This document shows positions 17,310-25,910 of a stretch of DNA of 64,000 nt, piece by piece. Numbering within the stretch: the first letter of the stretch is position 1; every line of letters starts with the position of its first letter. A program made the position numbers and the translations under genes. Under the pieces are notes generated by a model. That model searched no databases, was not told where the DNA came from, and saw nothing but the letters and a program-made list of their open reading frames with translations. Origin of the DNA: Aequorivita iocasae (GTDB lineage: Bacteria; Bacteroidota; Bacteroidia; Flavobacteriales; Flavobacteriaceae); NCBI RefSeq assembly GCF_016757735.1, contig NZ_CP068439.1:3064001-3128000 (forward strand). Reading direction: 5' to 3'.

Positions 17310-18555
17310 TATGCAATCTACATTTTCTATCTTATTTTATCCAAAGGGAAACGATATAGATAAAAACGGGAACTCCCCTATCTATGCACGTATTACCGTT
17401 AATAACAAAAGAAGTGAGTTCAGCATCAGAAGAAAAGTTTCCTTATCGAAATGGAATTCAGAAGCGGGCACCATTAGAGGTTCATCTTCTGAAGTTGGTG
17501 ACTTTAATAAGTATACGGCTGCTATCCGGATAAAACTTCATAAGATATATGAGAAACTGCTTGAAGAGGATATCATAATTACTTCAGCGATGATCAAAAA
17601 CATTTATCTTGGAAAAAATATAAAACATAAAATGCTGCTGGAAATTTTTCAGGAGCATAACGATAAGGTCGAAAACTTGATCGGAAGGGATTTTGCCGCC
17701 GGTACGGCAGAACGGTATCGAACCGCCAAGAAACATATCGGTGAATATATTTTAAAGGAATATGGCAACGATGATATTCCCGTCAAGGACGTTGACCATA
17801 CTTTTATTACCGGTTTTGAATATTACCTTAAGACAACGAGAAATTGTTCACACAACACCGCCATAAAGTATATCACAAACTTTAAAAAAATAATCAGGAT
17901 TGCCTACGCCAATGATTGGATCAACAAGGACCCATTTGTCCATTGGAAAGCCAAGCTTAAAATTGTAGATCGGGAATTTCTCAATGAAAGTGAGCTTCAG
18001 GTATTAGTAGAAAAAGATTTTGGGATTCCTCGATTGGATCAGGTAAAGGATGTTTTTGTATTCTCCTGTTTTACAGGATTGGCCTATGCCGATGCCAAAA
18101 AACTTTCTTCGGATAATATTATCCTGGACATTTCCGGAGAACGATGGATTAAGATAAAAAGAAGCAAAACGGATACCAGAAGCAGCATTCCCTTATTGGC
18201 AATTCCGCAAGCCATTATTGAAAAATACGCAGAAAGCCCTGAAACGGCATCCGGAAATTTATTACCGGTATTGAGCAATCAAAAGACAAATGCCTATCTC
18301 AAGGAAATAGCCGATCTCTGTGGAATTAAGAAAAATCTTACCTTTCATCTGGCCCGACACACATTTGCCACAACAGTTACTTTGACCAATGGAGTCCCAA
18401 TTGAATCCGTAAGCAAAATGCTTGGTCACAAATCTTTAAAGACTACGCAACACTATGCTAAGATCATAGATAAAAAAGTCAGTGAGGATATGAAGGCGCT
18501 TAAAGGTAAATTGGCAAATTATTCAAATATGGAAAATGCTTCAACCAATGTATAA
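17299..18555 (+). CDS. int: Tyrosine recombinase (ICE integrase)
   Basis: A 418-residue site-specific recombinase of the Bacteroidota ICE type. It has an N-terminal arm-binding domain (FYPKGNDIDKNGNSPIYARI), a SAM-like core-binding domain (about residues 105-205) and a catalytic domain with HLARHTF (His-x-x-Arg), LGHKS and the Tyr nucleophile in TTQHYAKI. The first Arg box reads TGLAYAD, without the usual Arg, as known for IntDOT-type enzymes. It should integrate and excise the element at tRNA-Ser. ATG 17299 and ATG 17311 are both possible starts; the second fits relatives better. It points away from the tRNA. Confidence 0.92.
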   Translation: MYSPMQSTFSILFYPKGNDIDKNGNSPIYARITVNNKRSEFSIRRKVSLSKWNSEAGTIRGSSSEVGDFNKYTAAIRIKLHKIYEKLLEEDIIITSAMIKNIYLGKNIKHKMLLEIFQEHNDKVENLIGRDFAAGTAERYRTAKKHIGEYILKEYGNDDIPVKDVDHTFITGFEYYLKTTRNCSHNTAIKYITNFKKIIRIAYANDWINKDPFVHWKAKLKIVDREFLNESELQVLVEKDFGIPRLDQVKDVFVFSCFTGLAYADAKKLSSDNIILDISGERWIKIKRSKTDTRSSIPLLAIPQAIIEKYAESPETASGNLLPVLSNQKTNAYLKEIADLCGIKKNLTFHLARHTFATTVTLTNGVPIESVSKMLGHKSLKTTQHYAKIIDKKVSEDMKALKGKLANYSNMENASTNV

Positions 18556-18596
18556 CTTAATAATGATTTTTAAGTTTTTTAATAGTTTATAAAACT

Positions 18597-18651
18597 GGGA
18601 CCTATTGGGCAATCCGGGACCTATTGGCAAACCGGGAACCTTTACTATTTG
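18597..18651 (+). repeat. Three short tandem copies of a GGGACCTATTGG unit
   Basis: GGGACCTATTGGGCAA at 18597, GGGACCTATTGGCAA at 18616, and a weaker GGGAACCTTTACTATT at 18634; the period is 19 then 18 bases. It lies just after the integrase gene. Function unknown; it may be a binding site array or a decayed repeat. Confidence 0.6.
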
Positions 18652-19016
18652 ATCAGCTATTATTTAATAAATACCAAATCCACACTTACTTTTCCTTTTA
18701 TTCAATTTATACCAATGCCAAATAAGTATTTTTAACCATCAACTTTGGAAAATATTCCGCATTAAAACAATTTGTATCCTTATCATGAAAAGGACTAAAT
18801 TTGGTTTCATTGCCCTTGGGAGTTCTTGATGTTTTAAATCTACCAATTTTCCGAACTTTCGCATAACTGTAGCCCTAGCAGCCAGATTTGCGATGTAAAT
18901 TTTATGAATACACCAGTTGTAATGTTTACGGGCGGAATGCCGGTGGCAGCCCCAGGATGGGATTTTTTTTGATGACATTCTGCATCCTTTCCCGATGTTC
19001 CAAAAAAGTAAAAACC

Positions 19017-19778
19017 ATGACAAAAAACGCATTTCTACTTCTAGTAAGTACCACCATTCTACTTTCGTGCAATAAGGACGATAATAACAATACCAATCAG
19101 GACTTTCAAGATTTTCAGTCGCAGCAATGTGTTACTGCCATAGGGTTAACGGGTCTGTATTGGGATTATGCAAACGGGCTGCCAGTGCCATTGACAGAAA
19201 TACCCACCATTAAAAATCCTGGAACGTATTTTATACATAGTGACTACCCGCAATTGGGCTTTCAGATGCCGCAGGGGTACAGTGCTTTTGAGGTATCCAG
19301 TAACAATCCATCTAGTGTGGGTGTTAATGTTATAAGAAACGACAATCAGGTTGTATGGCGTTATGTGCCGTTAACTTCCTTGCCTGGCCAAGTGGCCATT
19401 AATGATGCCATTGCTTTTGAGGTAAACAATATGTTTGCCTTTTATAACTTCAATGATAATTTTAATGTAATATGTACAGCTACAAGAACTACAAATTTTG
19501 ATGGGTTACAGATAACTTTTGGAGCGCGTTTGATACAGTTTGGGGTTTTTACAGGTTTGGTTTGGGTGAATACACTTTTTGAACCCGTGAGCGGTTTTAC
19601 CCAAATGGCATCCTCTGTTTCTGTGGCGCCTACGGCTGAGTTTAACAAGGAGGTTTTCGATACTTTTTTGCCAATTAGTTTTCAATTATTGGTAATAGAT
19701 GATGGGGTGCGCGATTCAGATTTGGATGGCTATCCGGATGAAATAGACGCAGAGCCTTTTAATCCTAATGTACATTAG
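19017..19778 (+). CDS. Putative lipoprotein with calcium-binding-like C-terminus
   Basis: A 253-residue protein starting at ATG 19017; the open frame extends upstream to 18888 but that part is not coding-like. The signal peptide ends in the lipobox LLSC followed by NKDDNNN, so it is an outer-membrane or surface lipoprotein. The middle is beta-rich and has no recognised domain. The C-terminus (DSDLDGYPDEIDAEPFNPN) resembles a thrombospondin type 3 calcium-binding repeat. It stands alone between the integrase and the cargo array, on the plus strand, unlike most cargo genes. Confidence 0.75.
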   Translation: MTKNAFLLLVSTTILLSCNKDDNNNTNQDFQDFQSQQCVTAIGLTGLYWDYANGLPVPLTEIPTIKNPGTYFIHSDYPQLGFQMPQGYSAFEVSSNNPSSVGVNVIRNDNQVVWRYVPLTSLPGQVAINDAIAFEVNNMFAFYNFNDNFNVICTATRTTNFDGLQITFGARLIQFGVFTGLVWVNTLFEPVSGFTQMASSVSVAPTAEFNKEVFDTFLPISFQLLVIDDGVRDSDLDGYPDEIDAEPFNPNVH

Positions 19779-20359
19779 TAAGTAATTAAGGAAAGTGCGG
19801 TTCGGCTTCACTAAGTAAAGGCGCCAGCGCGTTAAGGACATTATGAAATTACATTAAATTGGGGGAGATTATGAAGTGGCAGAGAAGTATCTAGGAAGTA
19901 TCTATGGAGTACAGACGGCATGGAGTCGGCATGCGGTTGGCTTGGGATGGGCTTGTGATCGGCTTACGGTCGGCATGGAGGTGGACTACGCAAGGGGAAA
20001 ATTACTCTCGGAGATATAGTCCAGAAGCGAATTAGAAGGAAGTTATAAATATACAACATTGAAGGGGCGGATTGCAGGCATTTTTAAATATTTTATCATC
20101 AACAAGCTTGAGTATTAAGGAGTTTAAAATGACACCGGATAGCGATAAACAATTCCATCTTTTAGCGAATTTGGAGCTATAAGCTTTATGTTATAAGTAA
20201 TATGCTTTAGGCGATAAGCTAGAGTATATCATCTTAATCTTAATAGGTATAGGTTTTTTTTATTCGCGCAATGCTTTTAAACTTAATAAAGCGAAACTCG
20301 TAAATCTCCTAAATCGATTGCTTTTTTCATCAAGGTAGAAAGAACACCTCCCTCCCACT
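19779..20359. other. Non-coding stretch after the lipoprotein gene
   Basis: I see no gene in these 580 bases. The centre is an 11-base periodic repeat (listed separately). The rest is AT-rich and has scattered stops in all frames. Confidence 0.5.
19873..20004 (+). repeat. Degenerate 11-bp tandem repeat, about 12 units
   Basis: Units begin exactly every 11 bases at 19873, 19884, 19895, 19906, 19917, 19928, 19939, 19950, 19961, 19972, 19983 and 19994. Early units read GAAGTATCTAG, later ones GGCATGGAGTC, GGCTTGTGATC and GGCTTACGGTC; nearly all start with GR. The exact 11-base step is kept although the units have diverged. It is non-coding on both strands. Its role is unknown. Confidence 0.75.
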
Positions 20360-20527
20360 TAGAAAAATCGTAAAAGGTTTCGCTTTGAGTGAAGAGCATA
20401 CCAAATATAATAATTTTGCCATTTTCAAAAAGGAGTGAAGGGCATTACAAATGCACCCTTAAATAGACAAGCTTTCCAAAAGCGCGCCAGTGGGGCTGTG
20501 CAATGGTTACCGGTGTTGTGCCCAGTA
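20360..20527 (+). repeat. Cassette-junction element, diverged copy
   Basis: It contains the tail string ATACCAAATATAATAATTTT (20397-20416) shared with the hairpin module of other junctions, a spacer with CTTTCCAAAAGCGCGCCAGTG, and the core GGGCTGTGCAATGGTTACCG then TGTTGTGCC up to the stop codon of the next minus-strand gene. The core is shared with 22817-22855, 30200-30241, 32509-32549 and 35490-35527. Confidence 0.65.
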
Positions 20528-21556
20528 CTATTCCGTAATAATGTATGCACCTACTTTTTTTGTCGGCATCCAATCAACTACAATATTAGGAATTCTATTG
20601 TTTAAAAATTGATCAAAATCAACTTTTAATAAATTGTAATCTCTAATTTTAATATCAGCAATATTTATTTTACTTACAGTTTCTCCTGTATATATTTTAA
20701 TTCCTTTTGTTTTTGAAGCGAACAGTACATTAATCGCTTTCAATACAAAATATTGAATATATGAACTATGCAAATAGGTGGTATGCACAAAATCATTTGC
20801 CCACTGGTTTATATCGATTATCATTTGAACATCAAAAGGAAAAATAATTCGAGAATTAGATGATTTTACCTCTTCTTTTATAAATTCCCAAGATATTTGT
20901 GTGAATCTTTTAACAGGCAGTCCGCTTTGGTCATTTATTGAATAATATCCTATAAGCTCTCTACCAAATACTTCTAATAACTGTCTAATTTGAAACATTA
21001 CGACAGGCTTTAAATCTCTTAAATAGAGGTCTTCCATTTTTGAAAACTCCTCAATTCTAAATAAAGTTCGAGCTGCTGAAAATAAATCAGTTGGAGATAA
21101 ATATTTTCTTCTACCACTATTTAATGAAATGGAAGTAACTGTTTTTTTTAAGTCAACTTCAACACTAGCAATCAGCCACTCTAAATCAATTTTCAGATTA
21201 GATATTGTATGTTCAAACGCTGATAAGTTTTTTAGTTTAACAACACTTTTTAAATATTCAACATATTCTAATGATAGGAAGAGGGACTTTTTAATATATT
21301 CATTCCAATGAGTTTGATTTTTAAACTTCGTTTTTAAAACAGTTGAAGCAAGATTTTTTTGATTGTATGTTTTGCCCTTTAGAAAAGTATTACAATAGTT
21401 AATATGCCAATCAAAAAAGGCGTTTAGTTTTTCAAGAAGTTTCTTTTTATTATAATAAGTATTTTTTGTTTTATAGGTCCAGCTTTGAGCTGTGAGTTCA
21501 TCTAATTCTTTAAATTCAAGAACATTATTTTGTATCTGTTGTTTGTAAACTATCAA
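20528..21556 (-). CDS. Hypothetical protein, cargo array
   Basis: A 342-residue soluble protein, Lys- and Asn-rich, mostly helical by composition. It contains two or three Trp-rich helices near the N-terminus (ELDELTAQSWTYKTKNTYYN) and a conserved-looking region FQIRQLLEVFGRELIGYYSI. No membrane segment or signal peptide. The open frame begins at a TTG just after an in-frame stop, so the start is TTG 21556 or further inside. I do not recognise a family. It is a single-gene module between two junction elements, in the same orientation as most of the array. Confidence 0.7.
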   Translation of the reverse strand: MIVYKQQIQNNVLEFKELDELTAQSWTYKTKNTYYNKKKLLEKLNAFFDWHINYCNTFLKGKTYNQKNLASTVLKTKFKNQTHWNEYIKKSLFLSLEYVEYLKSVVKLKNLSAFEHTISNLKIDLEWLIASVEVDLKKTVTSISLNSGRRKYLSPTDLFSAARTLFRIEEFSKMEDLYLRDLKPVVMFQIRQLLEVFGRELIGYYSINDQSGLPVKRFTQISWEFIKEEVKSSNSRIIFPFDVQMIIDINQWANDFVHTTYLHSSYIQYFVLKAINVLFASKTKGIKIYTGETVSKINIADIKIRDYNLLKVDFDQFLNNRIPNIVVDWMPTKKVGAYIITE

Positions 21557-21634
21557 TGTATTTCAGATATTAGTTACAACATGTGTATAAATGAAATGGT
21601 TATTTCCCATTTACCAAACATTTGCTCCATTAGT

Positions 21635-21715
21635 TTCTTATAAATTCAAAAATAAGTTCATATTCGTAAAACCGTAAAGGTAGGTTTTTAAAACAGGGAG
21701 AATACCAAATATAAT
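21635..21715 (+). repeat. Cassette-junction element, hairpin module (partial)
   Basis: The segment TTCGTAAAACCGTAAAGG followed by TAGGTTTTTAAAACAGGGAG and AATACCAAATATAAT is a shortened form of the hairpin module seen at 32367-32460. The core module is replaced by unrelated sequence with a GCACACCAGG string. Confidence 0.6.
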
Positions 21716-21879
21716 TATTTTCTCTTTCTTTAAAAGCAAATGACATTTCAAAATCATCTAAAATATTGCCGATTTACAAAAGCACACCAGGTAAGTTAAA
21801 TAGTTTTACTTGCTAAGCAATCAAAAAACGCTCTCTTAAATTTTGATTAAATTAGACTAACTAATAATATTCAAATGGA

Positions 21880-22545
21880 ATGGAAGAAAATATTTATATC
21901 AAGGCAATGGAAATTGGCTATAATCACAATAACGGAATTCATTATTCAAAAATGAAGGCAATACTTGAAGAAAACTTAAATTTCCAAATGAATAAGGCTA
22001 GAGAATACACTTTTTTAAGTTGGTTCTTAAACCATTTTCAGTCTCAGGATTCTGCTGATATATTGCAGGACACCCTTTATAAAATAAAATTCTATATTTT
22101 AAAGGGTGGAGCAAAACACAATGAAAAAGCATATGCCGAGATAATGACACAAAGATTTTATATAAAAGGAGAGACTGTAAAGCAATATGTTGATTATCTT
22201 GAATTAAAAGAATCCCGTGAACAAGCCAAAAGTGCACAAAAAGCATCTACAATCGCCATAGGTATTGCCATACTGACTTTAGCAATATCCATTTATTTTT
22301 CAGCTACAGCCCCAAAACCTCCTTTTAATGTAAATATTCTAGAAAAATCAAATCCGGTTAAAGAAACCATTTCACTGGATCCAGAATATAGAGTTTATCC
22401 TGATAACGAAAAAGATGATGCGATGATCCAAGAGGTTTATGAGCTCAAGAATGAGATTAATAAGGCAGAAGAACTCATTGAGTATTATGAATCTGATGAT
22501 TATAAAAAACGCATCAAAGCTTCCCTATTAGATTCTAAACTATAA
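21880..22545 (+). CDS. Hypothetical protein with one membrane helix, cargo array
   Basis: A 221-residue protein with an N-terminal soluble helical domain (about 1-120), one membrane segment (about 124-145, TIAIGIAILTLAISIYFSA) and an acidic coiled tail ending in KKRIKASLLDSKL. It is one of only two plus-strand cargo genes in the array apart from the transposase. A soluble sensor with one membrane helix is common in abortive infection effectors, but this is only an analogy; no family is recognised. Confidence 0.65.
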   Translation: MEENIYIKAMEIGYNHNNGIHYSKMKAILEENLNFQMNKAREYTFLSWFLNHFQSQDSADILQDTLYKIKFYILKGGAKHNEKAYAEIMTQRFYIKGETVKQYVDYLELKESREQAKSAQKASTIAIGIAILTLAISIYFSATAPKPPFNVNILEKSNPVKETISLDPEYRVYPDNEKDDAMIQEVYELKNEINKAEELIEYYESDDYKKRIKASLLDSKL

Positions 22546-22596
22546 TCAAAGAAATTTTGCACTATGCATTAAGTTATTTTAGAAGCTAAAACTTAC

Positions 22597-22672
22597 GCAA
22601 ACCCAACCATTACGGAAAATCATAAGAGTGGGTTTTTAAATCGGGCTGAATACCGAATATAAAGTTTTTTGC
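22597..22672 (+). repeat. Cassette-junction element, hairpin module
   Basis: AAACCCAACCATTACGG, AAAA loop, TCATAAGAGTGGGTTT then TTTAAATCGGG and ATACCGAATATAAAG. Left and right arms pair imperfectly. It follows the stop of the plus-strand gene by about 50 bases and could also terminate it. Confidence 0.7.
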
Positions 22673-22732
22673 ATAGACTGTAGGCTTTAAGCTATATTCC
22701 AATAATCCAAAAATCTAACAATCCAACAGTCT

Positions 22733-22855
22733 AAAATCGCTATCTATTTCATTTTTAGCAGGCACCAAAAAAAACCGCTCAAAGCGGCTTATAGGGGTGA
22801 GATATTTAAAAATAATGGGGTTGTGAAATGGTTACTGATGTTAGTAACAGCTTTT
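22733..22855 (+). repeat. Cassette-junction element, GC hairpin and core
   Basis: ATCGCTATCTATTTCATTTT, then the hairpin CCGCTCAAAGCGG with a T-rich tail, then the core GGGGTTGTGAAATGGTTACTG with GTTACTGATGTTAGTAAC, a small palindrome. It ends a few bases before the stop codon of the next minus-strand gene. Confidence 0.7.
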
Positions 22856-22869
22856 GTTAGCAGTATTTC

Positions 22870-23607
22870 TCAATTTCTTCTTGATAAAACTGGATACCAA
22901 TGTATATCAAATTTAGTTAGAAGTATATTGTGTACAAACTTTACAAATTCCGAACGAAAGTTGTCATTTATATTTAAACTACTTTCATTCAAAAAATCAT
23001 TTTCTTTTAAAATTTTGAAAATTTCTCTTGCCTGTTCATAAATAGAAACTCTTTGTTTTTGTCGTTCAAAAAACATTTCGTTTGGGTTAATAATTTGTGT
23101 TTTTTTAATTTCGATTGGTTGTGAAAAAAGTATCGCCATTCTTTCCCCAGATTTATACACTAAATTATGATGTCCGCTACCGGGAGGTGGGAATCCGTTT
23201 AAGTCAAATATTGCAGAATTGAAAACTATTCTATCGCATTGGTAATATTCTAAAAGCGAATCGTCAGTATGAAAATCAGGAGTAGCATAATAAACATTAT
23301 TCAACGGGTTACTCAATTGCTTTAAAAGCTCGAATTGTCTTGAATTCGTATTTATTTTAATTCTATAAAACTCGTCATTGAATACATTCCAATGATGAAT
23401 ATTCTTTGCGTTTTTTCTTGTAATATAATTTGGAATTTTGAATTGAAAGAAAATATTACCATTTATTCCCATATCATAACCACCATTTTCTCTTCCTTCC
23501 ATAACTGTATTTGGAAAAATTGGAAGCGGAATTATTGGGAAAAACCGTTTCAAATATTCGAAAGTGAAACAAAAAGAATATTGTGTTTCGGAAAAGTCGC
23601 AACTCAT
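22870..23607 (-). CDS. Hypothetical protein, possible PD-(D/E)xK nuclease-like N-terminus
   Basis: A 245-residue soluble protein. Near the N-terminus E37-G-R-E-N-G-G-Y-D45 and, ten residues on, F-F-Q55-F-K57 resemble the D...QxK active site of Mrr-like nucleases (usual pattern GGxD then QxK). The rest has the conserved-looking segments FNSAIFDLNGFPPPGSGHHN and IFKILKENDF. The nuclease idea rests on one motif only. It is a single-gene module with a start at ATG 23607. A role in genome defence would fit the neighbours. Confidence 0.65.
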   Translation of the reverse strand: MSCDFSETQYSFCFTFEYLKRFFPIIPLPIFPNTVMEGRENGGYDMGINGNIFFQFKIPNYITRKNAKNIHHWNVFNDEFYRIKINTNSRQFELLKQLSNPLNNVYYATPDFHTDDSLLEYYQCDRIVFNSAIFDLNGFPPPGSGHHNLVYKSGERMAILFSQPIEIKKTQIINPNEMFFERQKQRVSIYEQAREIFKILKENDFLNESSLNINDNFRSEFVKFVHNILLTKFDIHWYPVLSRRN

Positions 23608-23623
23608 ATATTATTTTTTTTTA

Positions 23624-23710
23624 GTTATTGCAAACAGGTATTATAAAAATAGTTGCGGGTTTAATTTAGAACTAAACCGCAATTCCTTTTATACATTTTT
23701 GTTTGGTAAC
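23624..23710. repeat. attC-like imperfect palindrome between cargo genes
   Basis: GTTATTGCAAAC at the left and GTTTGGTAAC at the right end are inverse matches, and the centre TTGCGGGTTTA - ATTTAGAAC - TAAACCGCAA is a hairpin with one unpaired G. Long imperfect palindromes with an extrahelical base are the hallmark of integron attC sites, which are recombined as folded single strands. It lies exactly between two minus-strand genes. The sequence is unrelated to the other junction family in the array. Confidence 0.55.
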
Positions 23711-23711
23711 G

Positions 23712-24509
23712 TTATTCTCTCTTTAATTTTTCTTTTATCCAACCAATATTTTCTTCGGTTGGTGGTATAAATGAAACTTTATTATCTCCTTCCGATTTCC
23801 AATATGTATGTTCATCGATATATCTGAAAAAAGTCAATTCCGTTGTAATTCTTAAAATCATTGTTACCATTCCAATAATTCCGATTATGACTTCGACAGG
23901 GACTTCTTCTTTGTCTTTATATTCTATCATTGGATACCAATCAGCGTGAAGCGAATTGATATGAATTTGTTTTTTACTTAAAATTCCCCAAACTTTTCCA
24001 AAAAGAGGAATTTGTTTATTCGCTACAGAAATTGAATAAGTTGATTTAATTTTATCATTATTGAAATCATTAAGCATATTTGGTTCAATAATCAAATGAG
24101 TAACCGTAGCACACATTTCAATAACACTTCTCAATAAAATTCCACTTTGTAACCTGAAACCACATCTTAATGTTTGAACAGAACTCGCAACCGTATTTGA
24201 TGAGTTTCGCAATAAATCTCCACAAGTAATTATTAATTCCTCTTTATTAACGTGAGCTTGTTTTAGTCCAACATAAATTAAAGGCATTATTTCACTCAAA
24301 TCAGAACTTATATTGGCAAATTCAGTTGAGTAAATTTCATCAAAAGACTTATTTATTTTAGGACTTATTTTTTGGAGTTGATTTATTAGCTGATTTCTTT
24401 TAAAAATCATTCTTTCGCCTTTTTCCTCGTCAGTATAAACTCCAGCAATTTCCTCTTTTGGAACACCACTTTCTTTTGCTATTCTTTCTAAATATTCATC
24501 TTTATTCAT
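23712..24509 (-). CDS. Hypothetical protein, DUF5677-like
   Basis: A 265-residue mostly helical protein. The stretch LRCGFRLQSGILLRSVIEMC and ATVTHLIIEPNMLNDF resembles the DUF5677 family, which has a conserved helix with R and E/D residues and is common in defence islands. One hydrophobic helix (VIIGIIGMVTMILRI) may be buried. The assignment is tentative. The ATG at 24509 opens the frame. It is a single-gene module. Confidence 0.6.
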   Translation of the reverse strand: MNKDEYLERIAKESGVPKEEIAGVYTDEEKGERMIFKRNQLINQLQKISPKINKSFDEIYSTEFANISSDLSEIMPLIYVGLKQAHVNKEELIITCGDLLRNSSNTVASSVQTLRCGFRLQSGILLRSVIEMCATVTHLIIEPNMLNDFNNDKIKSTYSISVANKQIPLFGKVWGILSKKQIHINSLHADWYPMIEYKDKEEVPVEVIIGIIGMVTMILRITTELTFFRYIDEHTYWKSEGDNKVSFIPPTEENIGWIKEKLKRE

Positions 24510-24835
24510 AGTGTTGTTCTAATTGCACATATTTCGCTATATAGTAACAACTATTAATGTCACACTAGGATATTCAAAACTTTTAAAGCTTATTTACTGC
24601 GCATACTTTTCAAATTTAACACAAAACCCAAATATTTCAAAAAAACCTTCTAAATCACTTCCGCCCTGGCATTCTGCAACTTCTAATCTTTCAGGACGGC
24701 AACTCGATCCTTTTTGGAGCATCGAAGTTACATCATAGCGGGGAAGGTTTTAAAAGAGTGAGTTTTATTTGGAGTATTTACTGTCAAGGATAGGCGCAGC
24801 TAAATTGGTAGAACGGCGAAAATTATATAAGCAGT
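24510..24835. other. Intergenic region with junction remnants
   Basis: It holds GTGTTGTTCTAATTGCACA near the start, a CTTTTCAAATTTAACACAAA string like the beginning of the hairpin module, and GC-richer sequence at 24660-24740. The open frames on both strands there (for example 24523-24738 plus) look like translated repeat rather than genes. No gene is called. Confidence 0.5.
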
Positions 24836-25795
24836 TTACTTAATTTTCATTTCATGAATTTTTTCTTTATTTCTATCGGATATGGGTATTGTAATTAGTT
24901 TGACAGATTTATCATCCGTTGAAGTTACCATTCCTATTAAGAGACCATTTGACATCTCAGATACCAGTGCACCGATTCTTTCTTCTGGATTATTAATATT
25001 TATCAAAATCTTGAAATTAGTCTCCATCTTTTTTAATTTTTGGATTAGTTTAAATTCCACATTAGCTCCATTTATTTTCACAAACTCTTCTCCTAATTTT
25101 ATGAAAATATTATTCGATATGTGTATTCTTTGGTTAATGGAAATTTCTTTTTCAAATCCTACTTCATCAAATTTTGCTTGAATTGAATCATCTTTCATGA
25201 TTGAATTAAGCAAATTATGGCAGAGGGTTTTTATATTTATTGGATCATCAATATTAGAACTATTTTCTATAAATAAGGGAGATTCATTGGATATAGTTTG
25301 GCTCTCTTTACTTGTCAACTCTCTTTCAAAAATGAGAGTAAAGAATGGCTTATTAATAATTGTTGGCACTATCTCACTAGTAAAAAAATCATCTCCAAAT
25401 TTTATATGTTCCAAATCGATTCCCTGATTTTTTTCCCAAACTCTCAAATGATATAAATCTATCCCATGATAAGCTGCTTTAGAGATTGCTGGCTTCGTAA
25501 AGCCACTAGCAGAAATAATTCCCCCTTTCTTTATGGATGGAGAATCTTTAAAGTGTATACATAATTGTTCAACTTCTGGTGAACCTAATTTTCTGGTATG
25601 GTCTTTAACTTGCAATCCTACGAATGATACTTCTTCTCCATCTTCATTAATGTACTTTACAGAAATATCAATATCTCTTTTACGTTGTGCCGCAATATCA
25701 AGAACCATTTTACCTAAAATAATTTCCACACTATCAGGATTAGATAATTTGGTTAATATGCCAGCAAGTAAATGAGTGTCTGTAGGAGTTAGCAT
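24836..25795 (-). CDS. Mrr-like restriction endonuclease
   Basis: A 319-residue protein starting at ATG 25795 (an upstream frame extension to 25834 looks non-coding). Residues about 24-64 show the PD-(D/E)xK fold: E24 in the first helix, D43 in RDIDISV and Q62-V-K64 in FVGLQVKDH, the D-QxK form typical of Mrr-type nucleases. The following segment SIKKGGIISASGFTKPAISKA and HGIDLYHL completes the fold. The C-terminal half (about 150-319) is unknown and may recognise the target. No methyltransferase is adjacent, so it could cut modified DNA (type IV) or act on other invader DNA. Confidence 0.75.
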   Translation of the reverse strand: MLTPTDTHLLAGILTKLSNPDSVEIILGKMVLDIAAQRKRDIDISVKYINEDGEEVSFVGLQVKDHTRKLGSPEVEQLCIHFKDSPSIKKGGIISASGFTKPAISKAAYHGIDLYHLRVWEKNQGIDLEHIKFGDDFFTSEIVPTIINKPFFTLIFERELTSKESQTISNESPLFIENSSNIDDPINIKTLCHNLLNSIMKDDSIQAKFDEVGFEKEISINQRIHISNNIFIKLGEEFVKINGANVEFKLIQKLKKMETNFKILININNPEERIGALVSEMSNGLLIGMVTSTDDKSVKLITIPISDRNKEKIHEMKIK

Positions 25796-25867
25796 AATAT
25801 TGTATAACTGCTGTTTAAAGAAATGAAGATACAAAAAGTAACATTTGAAATGCGAGATTATATTGAC

Positions 25868-25898
25868 ACGCTTTCCAAAGTGCGCCAGTGGGACGACT
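25868..25898 (+). repeat. Spacer motif shared with other junctions
   Basis: ACGCTTTCCAAAGTGCGCCA followed by GTGGGACGAC, ending at the pseudogene stop, resembles CTTTCCAAAAGCGCGCCAGTG at 20471-20491 and a weaker copy near 31040. Confidence 0.45.
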
Positions 25899-25910
25899 TA
25901 ATAAAATCTT

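Noticed and set aside
17299-18555. Integrase as an integron IntI
   Set aside because: It lacks the IntI-specific insert and groups by motif with ICE tyrosine recombinases of Bacteroidota.
18739-19032. Minus-strand frame overlapping the lipoprotein start
   Set aside because: It lies against the clear lipoprotein start and has no coding character.
24523-24738. 71-residue plus-strand frame and a 43-residue minus-strand frame
   Set aside because: Look like translations of dispersed repeat sequence; no start signals and no partner.
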